Source: an uncultured Alistipes sp. (GTDB lineage: Bacteria; Bacteroidota; Bacteroidia; Bacteroidales; Rikenellaceae). Taken from it: a DNA stretch of 64,000 nt. The notes below the pieces were generated by a model that saw nothing but the letters and a program-made list of their open reading frames with translations, did no database searches and was not told the origin of the DNA. Made by a program: the position numbers and the translations under genes. Positions 1-8,066 of the stretch are shown here, one piece after another (the first letter of the stretch is position 1; the number at the start of each line of letters is the position of its first letter). The stretch covers positions 186,001-250,000 of the forward strand of contig CAJUMU010000002.1 of the NCBI GenBank assembly GCA_910587675.1, read 5' to 3'.

Positions 1-748
1 AGCTCACGGGTTCTATCTCGATGTTCGGTCCCGCGGCGATGTTGAACCTTATGTAGGATATCATGCGGCGCAGGTGGATGTATCCTTGCAGTTTGGCATC
101 CCCCGCGGGGATATCGCAAGGCGCGGGATTGCCTTCGGCGTCGTGCCACGATGCGGGATCGACGATGTCGGCGAGGTATGAGCCGCTCATCGCCAGATTG
201 TTGCTGCCCGAGAAATCGACGTTCGACGGATCGGTAAGCATAAGCGATATGCTCTTGTATTTCTCCCATGTGTCGGCTTTCGCGAGCAGGGCGCTCAACT
301 CGCCGCCTCGGGTGTCGGGGAGGCCCGCCGCCGTTTGCAGCTCCTTGTTGTCGGTGATGCCGTAATTGTCCTCGACATTCGCCACGGCCACGATGTAGCT
401 TTTGCCCGATTTGGTGTCGATGTCGCTCAACGTGGCCGTGCCGTGGTCGTCGGGTCCTTTATCGACGGCGAACGTTCGGTTGAAAGTGCACTCTCCTGTG
501 TCGACATTGTATATGCCCACCCACAAACTGTTGATTTTCTTGGCGTACTCGTCGTTTATGGCCGCGCGCGAGGCTTGGCCCATGTCGTTCAGATTCACCG
601 CGAGGGTCAGCGTCGAGGGCAGCCCCTCGCGCATGTCGACGTACGGAGCGTCGATATCGTCCGTTCGGCACGATACGGCGGCTATGCCGATGGCCGATGC
701 CAGCAACGCGGCGATAGTCTTTTCGTATATGTATGCTATTCGTCTCAT
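1..748 (-). CDS. Fimbrial tip-like lipoprotein, partial (C-terminus off window)
   Basis: The reading frame runs open from an ATG at 748 to the window edge, about 249 codons. The N-terminus is a hydrophobic signal ending in a lipobox-like AAVSC, so an outer-membrane lipoprotein is likely. A conserved-looking segment, LRRMISYIRFNI, near residue 230 resembles the WIRRAASKVTVAF segment of the large last gene of the right operon (14358-17519). I infer this is the left-operon counterpart of that tip-like protein. It is the sixth gene of the left fimbrial operon, starting 20 bases after the preceding stop. Exact family is unassigned; DUF4906-like is possible but cannot be confirmed from the partial sequence. 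Confidence 0.7.
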   Translation of the reverse strand, partial: MRRIAYIYEKTIAALLASAIGIAAVSCRTDDIDAPYVDMREGLPSTLTLAVNLNDMGQASRAAINDEYAKKINSLWVGIYNVDTGECTFNRTFAVDKGPDDHGTATLSDIDTKSGKSYIVAVANVEDNYGITDNKELQTAAGLPDTRGGELSALLAKADTWEKYKSISLMLTDPSNVDFSGSNNLAMSGSYLADIVDPASWHDAEGNPAPCDIPAGDAKLQGYIHLRRMISYIRFNIAAGPNIEIEPVS

Positions 749-768
749 CTTTCGTCAATAGTTAGTCG

Positions 769-1917
769 TTATTCGAAGTCGGGAATGTCGGCGACGCTCG
801 TTCCCATCGGACATATCGTGTAGTTTATATTCAGCGTGTTGGATGCCGAACGTATCTCGTAACGGTAGATGTGGTTGCGCAGCAGCGCGCCCAATCGCTT
901 GGTGGGTTTGCCGTCGGCGTATTCGTCCACCTCCATATTGTAATCTTTCGATGTCGGGTTCGCGCCCGAATCCCTGACCGTCAGGTTTATGACGGCGCGG
1001 TTCGCCGTGAGGTCCGCTTCGGTGACATATGCCGAGTAAACCGTGCGAGTCTCGTCGCCGACGGTTTTCGTCTCGGCGAAGAATTTGAGCCCGTCGGCGG
1101 TCGCGGGAGCGTCGGGCAGGGTAGGCGCGCCGACCTGCGTATCCTCCTTGTTCCAGTCGGGGTTGGCTGTCGCGTCGGGAATCAGGCGGCCGACGGCGTT
1201 GTAGTTCGACAGGGTGATGTCGGACGCGAGTTCGACGCCGTCGGGCAGAGCGTCCGCCACTTCGATCTTCGCCACGGCGCGGAGCATCTTTATCTCGCCG
1301 AGGTCGAGGTCGTAACGCTCCTTGTCGATGGCGTTCTGCGTGGCTGCGCTCAATAGGGCTACGCCCGAGCATCCGTACATCGGGATGGCTTTGCCCGCTC
1401 CGTCGGGTTGCCAGCCGTCGTTCGGCAGCGTGAAGTTCCATGTCGTCCCGTCGCGGTACATATCGCTCAGGAACGTATGGCCGAGAATGAATCTGTCGTA
1501 CACTGCGGCCGCGGCCATGCTTTTGCAGTTGGCGATCACCGCCACCTGAATCCTGTCGGCCGACGTCTCGCCCAGCACGCCCGTCACTTCGTATCCCGAC
1601 TCTTGTCGGCTGATAATCGCGCTCGACGGTTCGAACCGCTGTATCAAACGCCCGTAACCGTCGAATACCAGCACCGCGAAGTCGTTGCCCTCGATGTTTA
1701 TGCGGTCTTCGGCATCCGTGGCCTCCTCGATGTCGTCTCCTTCGGCGCGGGTGGTTCGCGTCGCGGCTTTTTGGGTGGTTATGCGCAGGTTCAGCACATA
1801 CTGTTCCGCCTGCCCGAACGGCGGACAAACGGTCTGGTCATCGTTCACGCACGAGGTCGTGACGAGGGCGAGGAGCAGCGCGACGGGTCGCAATATGTAT
1901 GAAATGCTTGATCTCAT
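769..1917 (-). CDS. Fimbrillin-family accessory lipoprotein
   Basis: A 382-residue protein with a signal peptide ending in the lipobox TTSC. An Arg-rich stretch, TRTTRAEGD, near residues 54-62 resembles the Arg-protease processing site of Bacteroidales fimbrillins. Two fimbrillin-like motifs are visible: LRAVAKIEV in the middle and LRNHIYRYEI near the C-terminus. It probably is a minor pilus component (FimC/D or Mfa3/4 type). It lies between the anchor gene (16-bp gap) and the tip-like gene, matching the position of 13212-14342 in the right operon. The start at 1917 gives the signal peptide directly. The precise role is inferred from position and family resemblance. Confidence 0.75.
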   Translation of the reverse strand: MRSSISYILRPVALLLALVTTSCVNDDQTVCPPFGQAEQYVLNLRITTQKAATRTTRAEGDDIEEATDAEDRINIEGNDFAVLVFDGYGRLIQRFEPSSAIISRQESGYEVTGVLGETSADRIQVAVIANCKSMAAAAVYDRFILGHTFLSDMYRDGTTWNFTLPNDGWQPDGAGKAIPMYGCSGVALLSAATQNAIDKERYDLDLGEIKMLRAVAKIEVADALPDGVELASDITLSNYNAVGRLIPDATANPDWNKEDTQVGAPTLPDAPATADGLKFFAETKTVGDETRTVYSAYVTEADLTANRAVINLTVRDSGANPTSKDYNMEVDEYADGKPTKRLGALLRNHIYRYEIRSASNTLNINYTICPMGTSVADIPDFE

Positions 1918-1932
1918 GGTAAACTGTTATCG

Positions 1933-2970
1933 TTATAAGTCGGAACTTTGTCTCATCACGTGCCAAGAGTTGATCCATATACCGCCTTTGGCGTACCAAC
2001 CGTTCTCGTCGTCGATGAAGAATATGAGGTTGTAGTTGTCCTGACGGTCGAGGTAATCCTGATCCTCTTCGGCGTACGGAACATCCCCCTTGGCGCACAG
2101 CAGCAGGTCGATGAGCGGCAGGCGGAACAGAGGCTCCGGCTTGTCCTTGCAGGCGACGGTCAGTTCGGGGGCGTGGCCCTCCTTCACGAGGCGCGCCAGA
2201 TCGATCTGCGCGATCACCGAACTGACGGAGGTGACGGTTCGCGATCCGTCGGGCAGCGACACTTCGCCCGACTGCTTCTTGCACTCGCCGTAAACGATGA
2301 TCTCGTCGTCGAGCAGGGTGTTGTCGTAGTTCATCAACCCGTTGTCGTCGGTGACGGTGAACGAGAAGTCGTCCTTGTCCAGCTCCCTGCCGTTGTAGTG
2401 CTGGAGTATGACGCGCACCGTGTTGGTGTTTTTCGTCAGATCGACCACGCCCGCCACGTGGTCGCCGTACGTGTCGGGGAACTCGACATTCTCGGCGTAA
2501 CCGTGGAACAGAGCGTCGAGCGGCTTGTCGCACCGAGCCGCCGCGGTCCCATCGGGAGTCACGCGCGCGAGACGGCATGCGAGATCCTCTTTGCGCGCGG
2601 GACGCGCGCCGCCCACGAGCGAGAAGGCCTCGCTCTCCGTCAGTCCGCACCACGCGACCAGATCGTAACGCCCGGGCGCGACGTCCACCTGCATGGAGTA
2701 CCCCTCGCGCGCGAGAGCCTCTCCCGATTCGGTCTTGGTCGCGACGAGCGTCCCGTTGCGGTCGAACACGAACAGCGAGACGGACTTTACCTGCGAGGCG
2801 AAAGCGTCGACGTCCAGCACGTTCTTTTTGTATCGGAAACCGACATGGTAACGCACCGAACAATCGCCTTCGTCATCGTAAATGGCGGAATCGCATGACG
2901 CGAGGGCCACGGTCGTCGCGGCGAACATCGCGGCGGCGAACCGTAAACTTCTTCTATCGAACAGTTTCAT
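1933..2970 (-). CDS. FimB/Mfa2-family fimbrial anchor lipoprotein
   Basis: A 345-residue lipoprotein from the ATG at 2970; an in-frame upstream extension lacks a signal peptide and was rejected. The signal MKLFDRRSLRF ends at the lipobox ALASC. Features typical of FimB/Mfa2 proteins are the early acidic CSVRYHVGF-type strand, NTVRVIL in the middle, and the YNLIFFIDDENGWY region before the end. Family members cap or anchor the pilus rod at the outer membrane and limit its length. The C-terminus WHVMRQSSDL closely resembles that of the stalk subunit of the same operon (WHVMSQSVDL). A 276-bp gap with a possible terminator separates it from the stalk gene. Confidence 0.85.
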   Translation of the reverse strand: MKLFDRRSLRFAAAMFAATTVALASCDSAIYDDEGDCSVRYHVGFRYKKNVLDVDAFASQVKSVSLFVFDRNGTLVATKTESGEALAREGYSMQVDVAPGRYDLVAWCGLTESEAFSLVGGARPARKEDLACRLARVTPDGTAAARCDKPLDALFHGYAENVEFPDTYGDHVAGVVDLTKNTNTVRVILQHYNGRELDKDDFSFTVTDDNGLMNYDNTLLDDEIIVYGECKKQSGEVSLPDGSRTVTSVSSVIAQIDLARLVKEGHAPELTVACKDKPEPLFRLPLIDLLLCAKGDVPYAEEDQDYLDRQDNYNLIFFIDDENGWYAKGGIWINSWHVMRQSSDL

Positions 2971-3246
2971 CGTTAATGTATTATTTTGTTTTATTATCTT
3001 CCGTATCTTATGGGTTTCGGCAAAGAAACCTCGTGCGTTCGTTTTTGGTGGATCGGCTTTCGTCCGATCTCGGGGCGTCCGCGTGGGGCGGCGTCCCGTG
3101 TTTTTCGCGGAATCGACCCTCCGCAAGGGTTTTTGTTTATGGTGTCGGCGCGTTTCGGTCGTCGACGTCGCTCGGGATTGAAAAATAACGGCGGAGCGAT
3201 CTCCGCGCGGGCCTCGCCCCGCCGTCGGTTGGTTAACGATGTCGGA
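2971..3246. other. Intergenic gap between left stalk and anchor genes
   Basis: No coding region is supported here. The part next to the stalk gene is GC-rich and contains a hairpin followed by a T-run on the minus strand (listed separately). The part next to the anchor gene is AT-rich. The equivalent gap in the right operon is only 3 bases, so this spacer is specific to the left operon. Confidence 0.6.
3180..3225 (-). terminator. Possible intrinsic terminator after left stalk gene
   Basis: On the minus strand ACGGCGG (3219-3225) pairs with CCGCCGT (3188-3194) around a 24-base GC-rich loop, followed by TATTTTT. It lies about 20 bases past the stalk gene stop. It may reduce transcription into the anchor and minor subunit genes. 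The stem is short and the loop long, so this is moderate evidence. Confidence 0.45.
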
Positions 3247-5109
3247 TTACAAATCTACCGACTGGCTCATTACATGCCATGCCAGAACGTTCATGGTGGC
3301 GTTGATGAAGTAGGTCTGTGTCGGAGTGGGATCGGGCAGCGGCTTGTCGTTTTCGTCGGCGACGCCCGTCGCCAGACCCGAAATGCTGTTGATCGTCACT
3401 TGGTACGAGTGGTTGCGCACGATACCGTAATCGCCCGTCTTGGGATTCTCGATAAACGCGTTGCTGTCCGCGCCGTTGTGCTTGATGGGCACATAGAAGA
3501 AGGCCTTGCCGCCGTTGTAATACATTGCCTGACCCGCGAACTTCTCGAGGTCGGCGTTGATTCGGGCTATGACGGTTTCGCGGTCGGCCGTTACCTGATT
3601 CCAAGTCGTCGTGCCGTCGTCGTTCGTGGTCGGCGTGAAGAGAGGACCGTTGTAGTTGGTCGCGATCTGTATCGTGTAACGGTTGGCGGGGTTCTTCACC
3701 GCGGCGCCCGTTATATCCGACGCCTCGTCTTTGTGAATCACTGCGACGGCCGCATCGGCGCCCGTGGCGTCGTTCTCGTTTACTCTGAAGTAGGGCTGGT
3801 TCTCGAGCATGGCTTTTTTGAGCTCCTCCTCGGTGTAGATGGCATATACCTGCGTGGTCTCTTCGCCTGTGACTTTGCTGTATTTGCGAAGATAGAAACC
3901 GTCCGCGAATTTGTCGGCGTCGTCGCCCGTCACTTCGTAATGACCCTTGACGATGGCGCTGGTTACCGATGCGTAGGGATTGGGGAAGTTCTCGGGGCTG
4001 GTGAAACGCTCTCCGCGCATGGTGTTCTCGGGGATGTATACCGCTTTGGTGTCGTTCATCGATATATAAGCGTCGCCGTTTTTCAGGCTTTGGAAATCTT
4101 CGTCGGCCAAAGTGATGTAGTCGAGGAGATAGTTGCCCTCCTCCTCTCCCGTGACGGGGAATTTAATTCCTTCGGCGGGCTGCGGAACCTCCGAGGGGAT
4201 GCCGTAACCGTACGAACGCGCCCAGAACGTGCGGTAGGGAGCCGTCGAGGGCGTGATCCAAGACGCATCGTTGCTGAATGCCGAATTGAGATCCGCGATG
4301 GTGCCGTTCAGGTTCTTCAGCAGCATGGTCGTTCTCGCCGTTGCGGTCAGAGCCCACGATTCGGGGACGAACTTGAGCGAATAGGTCTCGGCTCCGTCGG
4401 GCGAGGTCACTTCGGGTTCGTTGATGGTGGGGTTGGGGTTCATCGCCACCTTTACCTTGGCGGCCACGCGCTCCACGTAAATCACGGCTGCTTTGTCCGC
4501 GCTTTTTTCAGCCTCCTCCTTGTCGGCGTATATGAATTGGGGATTCACCTTGCTCGCGATGGTGTATACGCCGCCCTCGTAATGTCCCGAGTTGTTCATC
4601 AGGAAATGAGCGCCGTCGGTTTGCAGTTGGTTGATATCGCGGGTGAGAGAGCGCACGCGATCCAGACGGTCGTTCTGCGAAGTCGTGTTGGCGGGGTTGA
4701 CGTAAGCCATTACCGACGCGGGCATGTTGGCGCCTTCGTTCAGTTTGATCTCTACCGTGTTAGAGTAGATGGTCTCTATCGGATCGCCCGTCGGCCGGTT
4801 GTTTCCCGTAATATCTTTACGGGTCGAGCTTCCGACGACGTTTCCCTGCGCGTCGTAAAACACGAGCAGCAATTCGTCGATCTTGTTCTCTTCGGCGGTT
4901 CCGTTTTCGTATCCGCCGCCTGCTCGGCTCGGCTCGTCGCCCTCGGCGCGGGTGCCCGTGTGGTCGGGCATCACGATGCTGATGTTGGCGAACGACGTGG
5001 TCATGTCGGGCGTGACTTTAGCCGATTCTCCGTCGTCTTTCGAGCAGCCGGCGAGCGCGCCCATCGCCAGTGCGACGAATGCGCCCAAATAAAAATTACC
5101 TTTTCTCAT
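3247..5109 (-). CDS. Mfa1-family major fimbrial (stalk) subunit, left operon
   Basis: A 620-residue lipoprotein precursor: MRKGNFYLG signal ending at lipobox ALAGC. The TGTRAEGD stretch near residues 51-58 matches the Arg cleavage site used to mature type V pilins. RVAAKVKVAM around residue 213 and the C-terminal YGIVRNHSYQVTINSISGL block are hallmarks of the Mfa1 fimbrillin family. The last residues, NVLAWHVMSQSVDL, form the C-terminal strand that in this family takes part in donor-strand polymerisation. At 620 residues it is somewhat longer than Porphyromonas gingivalis Mfa1 (about 560). It is the third gene of the left operon, 35 bp after the OmpA-like gene. Family assignment is firm; regulation by the upstream inverton is inferred. 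Confidence 0.9.
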   Translation of the reverse strand: MRKGNFYLGAFVALAMGALAGCSKDDGESAKVTPDMTTSFANISIVMPDHTGTRAEGDEPSRAGGGYENGTAEENKIDELLLVFYDAQGNVVGSSTRKDITGNNRPTGDPIETIYSNTVEIKLNEGANMPASVMAYVNPANTTSQNDRLDRVRSLTRDINQLQTDGAHFLMNNSGHYEGGVYTIASKVNPQFIYADKEEAEKSADKAAVIYVERVAAKVKVAMNPNPTINEPEVTSPDGAETYSLKFVPESWALTATARTTMLLKNLNGTIADLNSAFSNDASWITPSTAPYRTFWARSYGYGIPSEVPQPAEGIKFPVTGEEEGNYLLDYITLADEDFQSLKNGDAYISMNDTKAVYIPENTMRGERFTSPENFPNPYASVTSAIVKGHYEVTGDDADKFADGFYLRKYSKVTGEETTQVYAIYTEEELKKAMLENQPYFRVNENDATGADAAVAVIHKDEASDITGAAVKNPANRYTIQIATNYNGPLFTPTTNDDGTTTWNQVTADRETVIARINADLEKFAGQAMYYNGGKAFFYVPIKHNGADSNAFIENPKTGDYGIVRNHSYQVTINSISGLATGVADENDKPLPDPTPTQTYFINATMNVLAWHVMSQSVDL

Positions 5110-5144
5110 AAGAATTTAATATTAAGGATTGTTGAAACATTGTT

Positions 5145-6563
5145 TTACTTTGCGAGTCCCGACTCGCGCAACTGCGCCGCGGCGTCCGCCGCCTGCTTCA
5201 CGCCGCGGGTTGCCGCATCGCCGAAAGCGCGTGCGGCGCGGTCGTAATCGCCGCTCTTGGCCGCGAGTATTCCGCGGGCGTATGCGGCCTCGGGCGTGTC
5301 GCCCGCTTTGGTGAGATAGCCCGCCGCGCGGTCGAGTTCGTTCCGTCCGAGAGCTATGTTGGCGGCGTTGAGATTGGCCGCAGGGTCGTCGGGATACATT
5401 CTCACCGCCACTTCGAACACCTCGCGATATTCGTCCGAACCCGTTTCGAGGCTCTGCGCCACCGCATACATCTCGTGCAGACTCAGTTTCTGCGGCGCGC
5501 TCTTCATCACGGCCTTGATCTCCTCGATGTCGGTGTAGGAGCGTACCACGTACTCCACCGTGTAGTCGGAGTTGCGGAGCGCGGGGTATACGTTGTCGAG
5601 CAGGAAACGATATTGTTCGGGGTAGGCGTTCTTCAATTTCCACTCGCGGGCGTCGGGTTCGAGGTTCTCGGCGTCGATTACGGCCAGTATGCCGTTTTTG
5701 TCGGCCAGATCCGAGTCGGCGACGTATTTGCGCAGGCCGTCCCAGTTCTCGGCTACCCACGACGACCGCATGATCGACGGATCGAAGGTGTAGAGTCCGC
5801 GCACATAGTTGCGCAGGGCTTCGGTACGACCTTTCGCCAGACGTTCGTTCTCGGCATAGGGGCCTTCGGGCGAGGCGAAGCCCTCGATGGTCACGGCCAC
5901 GATGCGGGTGTCGCCGTCGTTGCGTATGATGTCTATCGTGCCGCGTATCTTCTGCAACTCCTCGGGGTTGCGGCGGTAGCGGGGATTTATATCGATCTTG
6001 TTGACCTCGAAATCGATGTATGCCGAGCCGCGGGCCTCGCGCGTCTTCACCAATTCGGCCTCGGGGGTGATGAAGACGTATTCGGGTGCGAAGCGGTCGG
6101 GCGAGAAGCCTATTACGGCCAGATTGCGCACGGCCGTGCTTACTGTCTGCGAGCCGCATCCGCGCAGCTCCTCGGCCATGGTCAGGCGCGCCGACTCCAT
6201 CCATGCCTCGTACGGCGCTTTGGCCGAGTACTCTATCACCTTGCCCGTGCGGCTGAGCGTGGCGTCGGCGGCGAATTTGCCGTGACGCAGGTTCTGTATG
6301 TGTCTGTTGCGTCCCGCCACGATCACGCACGGCAGCTCCAGACTCTTGCCGTCGCGGGTGATGGCGGGGGTATAGATAATTTCGGCGTCGGCGCCGAGTT
6401 TCAGATCCGACGCGTCCAACTGCATGGTGACGAAGAGATTGTTCGCCGTACGCTCCACCTTGAGAGCCTTTACGCGCGAGTCGTCGGTGTGGGTTTGAGC
6501 GAGGGCCTGCCCTGCGACGGCGAGCGTCGCGGCCGCTACCGCGCACAGTTTGTGTAATCTCAT
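5145..6563 (-). CDS. DUF3868/OmpA-family fimbrial-locus outer-membrane protein
   Basis: A 472-residue protein from the ATG at 6563, with a signal peptide (MRLHKLCAVAAATLAVAGQALA). The N-terminal third resembles the DUF3868 domain seen in proteins encoded beside Bacteroidales fimbrillins. The OmpA-like periplasmic domain covers about residues 185-275, with AVTIEGFASPEGPY and NERLAKGRTEAL visible. The C-terminal 100 residues are alanine-rich and helical, TPR-like. It aligns by eye along its length with the product of 8798-10207. It probably links pilus assembly to the outer membrane and peptidoglycan; this role is inferred from domain content. It lies 29 bp after the DUF3575 gene. Confidence 0.8.
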   Translation of the reverse strand: MRLHKLCAVAAATLAVAGQALAQTHTDDSRVKALKVERTANNLFVTMQLDASDLKLGADAEIIYTPAITRDGKSLELPCVIVAGRNRHIQNLRHGKFAADATLSRTGKVIEYSAKAPYEAWMESARLTMAEELRGCGSQTVSTAVRNLAVIGFSPDRFAPEYVFITPEAELVKTREARGSAYIDFEVNKIDINPRYRRNPEELQKIRGTIDIIRNDGDTRIVAVTIEGFASPEGPYAENERLAKGRTEALRNYVRGLYTFDPSIMRSSWVAENWDGLRKYVADSDLADKNGILAVIDAENLEPDAREWKLKNAYPEQYRFLLDNVYPALRNSDYTVEYVVRSYTDIEEIKAVMKSAPQKLSLHEMYAVAQSLETGSDEYREVFEVAVRMYPDDPAANLNAANIALGRNELDRAAGYLTKAGDTPEAAYARGILAAKSGDYDRAARAFGDAATRGVKQAADAAAQLRESGLAK

Positions 6564-6592
6564 ATTGTATAAATGTGTTAGCTTGTTGACGA

Positions 6593-7180
6593 TCAGAATA
6601 CGTATACCAGATTTATGGCCGCCTTGGTGGGGCCGAAGTAGTCGTGGCGACCCTTTCCGACGCGACGGCCGCAACCCTCGCACTCGAATTTGTCGTATTT
6701 GGTGTGGAGCCATCCCACGCCGATCTCGCCTTCGAGGCTCCAGTGCCTGCCGAGCAGCCATGCGTAACCGTACGCGACGCCCAGACCGCCGAACCATCCC
6801 TGATAGCGGTTGTCCTTGAATTTGCCGAAGTCGGTGCCGAGGAATTTGAAATCCATGTCGAGGTGGCCGATGTTGTATTGTCCCGCCAGCGCGTGCACGC
6901 CGAGGAAGTGGCCTCCGAGAGCCTCGCAGAGCCAGTAACGCGCCTCGGGCTGTACGAACCAGTGCTTGCGCTTGCGGCCTCGCGACAGATCCCAGACATT
7001 GATATCGCCGCCGACGTCGATCGACCAACGGGGAGCCAGCCCCACCTCGATCCCGAGGTTGACGTTCATGAAGGCGTCCGAAAGCAGATTCGTCTTTATC
7101 GCCACGTCCTGCGCCTTCACCTCCGAACGGAGCGCGCCGCCGATGACTATCATCAGAAGAAAAATCGTTCGTTTCATCAT
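6593..7180 (-). CDS. DUF3575-family outer-membrane protein, first gene of left fimbrial operon
   Basis: A 195-residue protein starting at MMKRTIFLL (ATG ATG at 7180 and 7177), with a signal peptide ending around VKAQ. The mature part begins with the family-typical AIKTNLLSDA and GIEVGLAPRWSIDVG. It continues with KHWFVQPEARYW and ends INLVYVF with a terminal Phe, as expected of an outer-membrane beta-barrel. A CEGC pair near residue 170 corresponds to CAEC in the right-operon paralogue. DUF3575 proteins often accompany fimbrial genes; their biochemical role is not established. It is the promoter-proximal gene, transcribed away from the inverton region. Confidence 0.8.
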   Translation of the reverse strand: MMKRTIFLLMIVIGGALRSEVKAQDVAIKTNLLSDAFMNVNLGIEVGLAPRWSIDVGGDINVWDLSRGRKRKHWFVQPEARYWLCEALGGHFLGVHALAGQYNIGHLDMDFKFLGTDFGKFKDNRYQGWFGGLGVAYGYAWLLGRHWSLEGEIGVGWLHTKYDKFECEGCGRRVGKGRHDYFGPTKAAINLVYVF

Positions 7181-7438
7181 TCGTTTATGTTTTAATCTTA
7201 TTGGTTTGTCGGTATGTAGCATCCCTTTCGTCGCCCACGGCGCGCTTCGGTCGCGTGCGGCAGGCGATTAGTATCTTTGTTTCGGCTTTAGGCAGTTACC
7301 TTATGATTTGTAACGTAAATGTCGGAAAGCGGCGCGTCGTCGATTCATGGCAGTTGCGCGCCTTTTTATCTTATGTTTACGAATTCAATCCCGTTAACTC
7401 GTTTCGACCATTAAGTCGCCTTTTCGGAACAAGTGATA

Positions 7439-7472
7439 CAAATGTATGCAAAATCCCCCCCCCTCCTCCAAG
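7439..7472 (-). promoter_or_regulatory. Candidate left-operon promoter with C9 run in its spacer
   Basis: Read on the minus strand, TACATTTG (7439-7446) matches the Bacteroidetes -7 box TAnnTTTG. CTTG (7469-7472) is a 3-of-4 match to the -33 box. The spacer is 22 bases, slightly longer than the usual 19-21, and contains a run of nine G (C9 at 7455-7463 on the plus strand). Transcription would begin near 7432 and leave a leader of about 250 nt before the gene at 7180. It lies outside the inverted segment. Confidence 0.45.
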
Positions 7473-7755
7473 AAATTTGGGAGATATTTTCGGTTGTTTA
7501 TAAAAATTTATTTCATTTTCCCTCTGTTTTTCGATCCGTTTTGCAAATCCGTCCGACCCTTTTCGACCGTCGTCGAGCCGTCGTATACTATAATATATAT
7601 TTCCCCTCTCGATGTGTTTTCGCGTTTCGGCCGCAGGAAATTTCCGCCTCGTCGTTAGGCTTTGTCACCTCGGCCCTCCGTACGCCGCGCGGAACGGGTT
7701 TTTCACCCCGACGGCGCGCAATGCGTTTTCCCGAAACGTCGTTTTCTTCGATCCG

Positions 7756-7771
7756 TCTCTATGAAAGAGAT
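7756..7771 (+). repeat. Left inverted repeat of candidate inverton
   Basis: TCTCTATGAAAGAGAT is the exact reverse complement of 8051-8066. Extending outward to 7753 adds three positions with one mismatch, so 18 of 19 match. The repeat has internal dyad symmetry (TCTCT ... AGAGA), as expected of a site-specific recombinase binding site. It lies 575 bases from the left-operon start codon. Confidence 0.75.
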
Positions 7772-7864
7772 GTGTTTGTCGCCAAGTCGCTGAATTGCAG
7801 CGCGATATTTTTTGCTTCGGGCAATTTTGTCTGCCGTTGCGCTTCGGTCGGTTCCGTTGTCGAC

Positions 7865-7895
7865 CAAAAGTATCCCCATACCCACGGCCGACAAC
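7865..7895 (-). promoter_or_regulatory. Candidate leftward promoter inside inverton
   Basis: On the minus strand TACTTTTG (7865-7872) fits TAnnTTTG. GTTG (7892-7895) lies 19 bases upstream as a 3-of-4 match to TTTG. The same -7 sequence occurs in the strong-looking aspS promoter at 34270-34301. If active, the inverton would carry outward promoters in both directions, and inversion would swap them. Confidence 0.35.
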
Positions 7896-8002
7896 GATTC
7901 CCTTGTCATTTTTCAGTACAATTAATTGAATGTATAATATGTTGATAAAAAGCGCTTTGCGCGAGGGGGGGGGATTTTCGGACGAAAAAAATCATTATTT
8001 TT

Positions 8003-8034
8003 CTTGTCATTTTTTCGGAATATGTGTATATTTG
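8003..8034 (+). promoter_or_regulatory. Rightward promoter inside inverton
   Basis: CTTG (8003-8006), 20 bases, then TATATTTG (8027-8034): the -7 box matches the Bacteroidetes consensus fully and the -33 box 3 of 4. The predicted start near 8041 lies just before the right inverted repeat, which would be transcribed in the leader. The leader to the ATG at 8186 is about 145 nt. Confidence 0.6.
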
Positions 8035-8050
8035 CAATCGTATTTGTGTT

Positions 8051-8066
8051 ATCTCTTTCATAGAGA
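8051..8066 (-). repeat. Right inverted repeat of candidate inverton
   Basis: ATCTCTTTCATAGAGA, exact reverse complement of 7756-7771. It lies 119 bases upstream of the start codon of the right operon and just downstream of the rightward promoter. Confidence 0.75.

Larger units (their letters stand above)
7756..8066. promoter_or_regulatory. Candidate invertible promoter segment (inverton)
   Basis: A 311-bp segment including its two 16-bp inverted repeats, with 279 bp between them. The size and repeat length fall in the range of phase-variable promoters known in Bacteroidales. It carries a rightward promoter match at 8003-8034 and a weaker leftward match at 7865-7895. As written, the rightward promoter is aimed at the operon beginning at 8186. 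No recombinase gene is in the window, so inversion would need an enzyme encoded elsewhere. Inversion itself is inferred from structure and not observed. Confidence 0.7.

Noticed and set aside
7272..7279. TATCTTTG as a rightward promoter
   Set aside because: It fits the -7 box but has no -33 box, and no gene follows on the plus strand for 900 bases.
7433..7945. Short open frames on both strands in the region between the fimbrial operons
   Set aside because: No coding signature or plausible start context, and they cross the promoter and repeat elements.
7450..7978. Second inverted repeat pair AAAATCCCCCCCCCTC (7450-7465) and its complement (7963-7978) as an alternative inversion site
   Set aside because: Most of the match is a nine-base homopolymer, and one arm lies inside the better-defined inverton. 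I treat it as a shared homopolymer motif and not a recombination site, though it cannot be ruled out.
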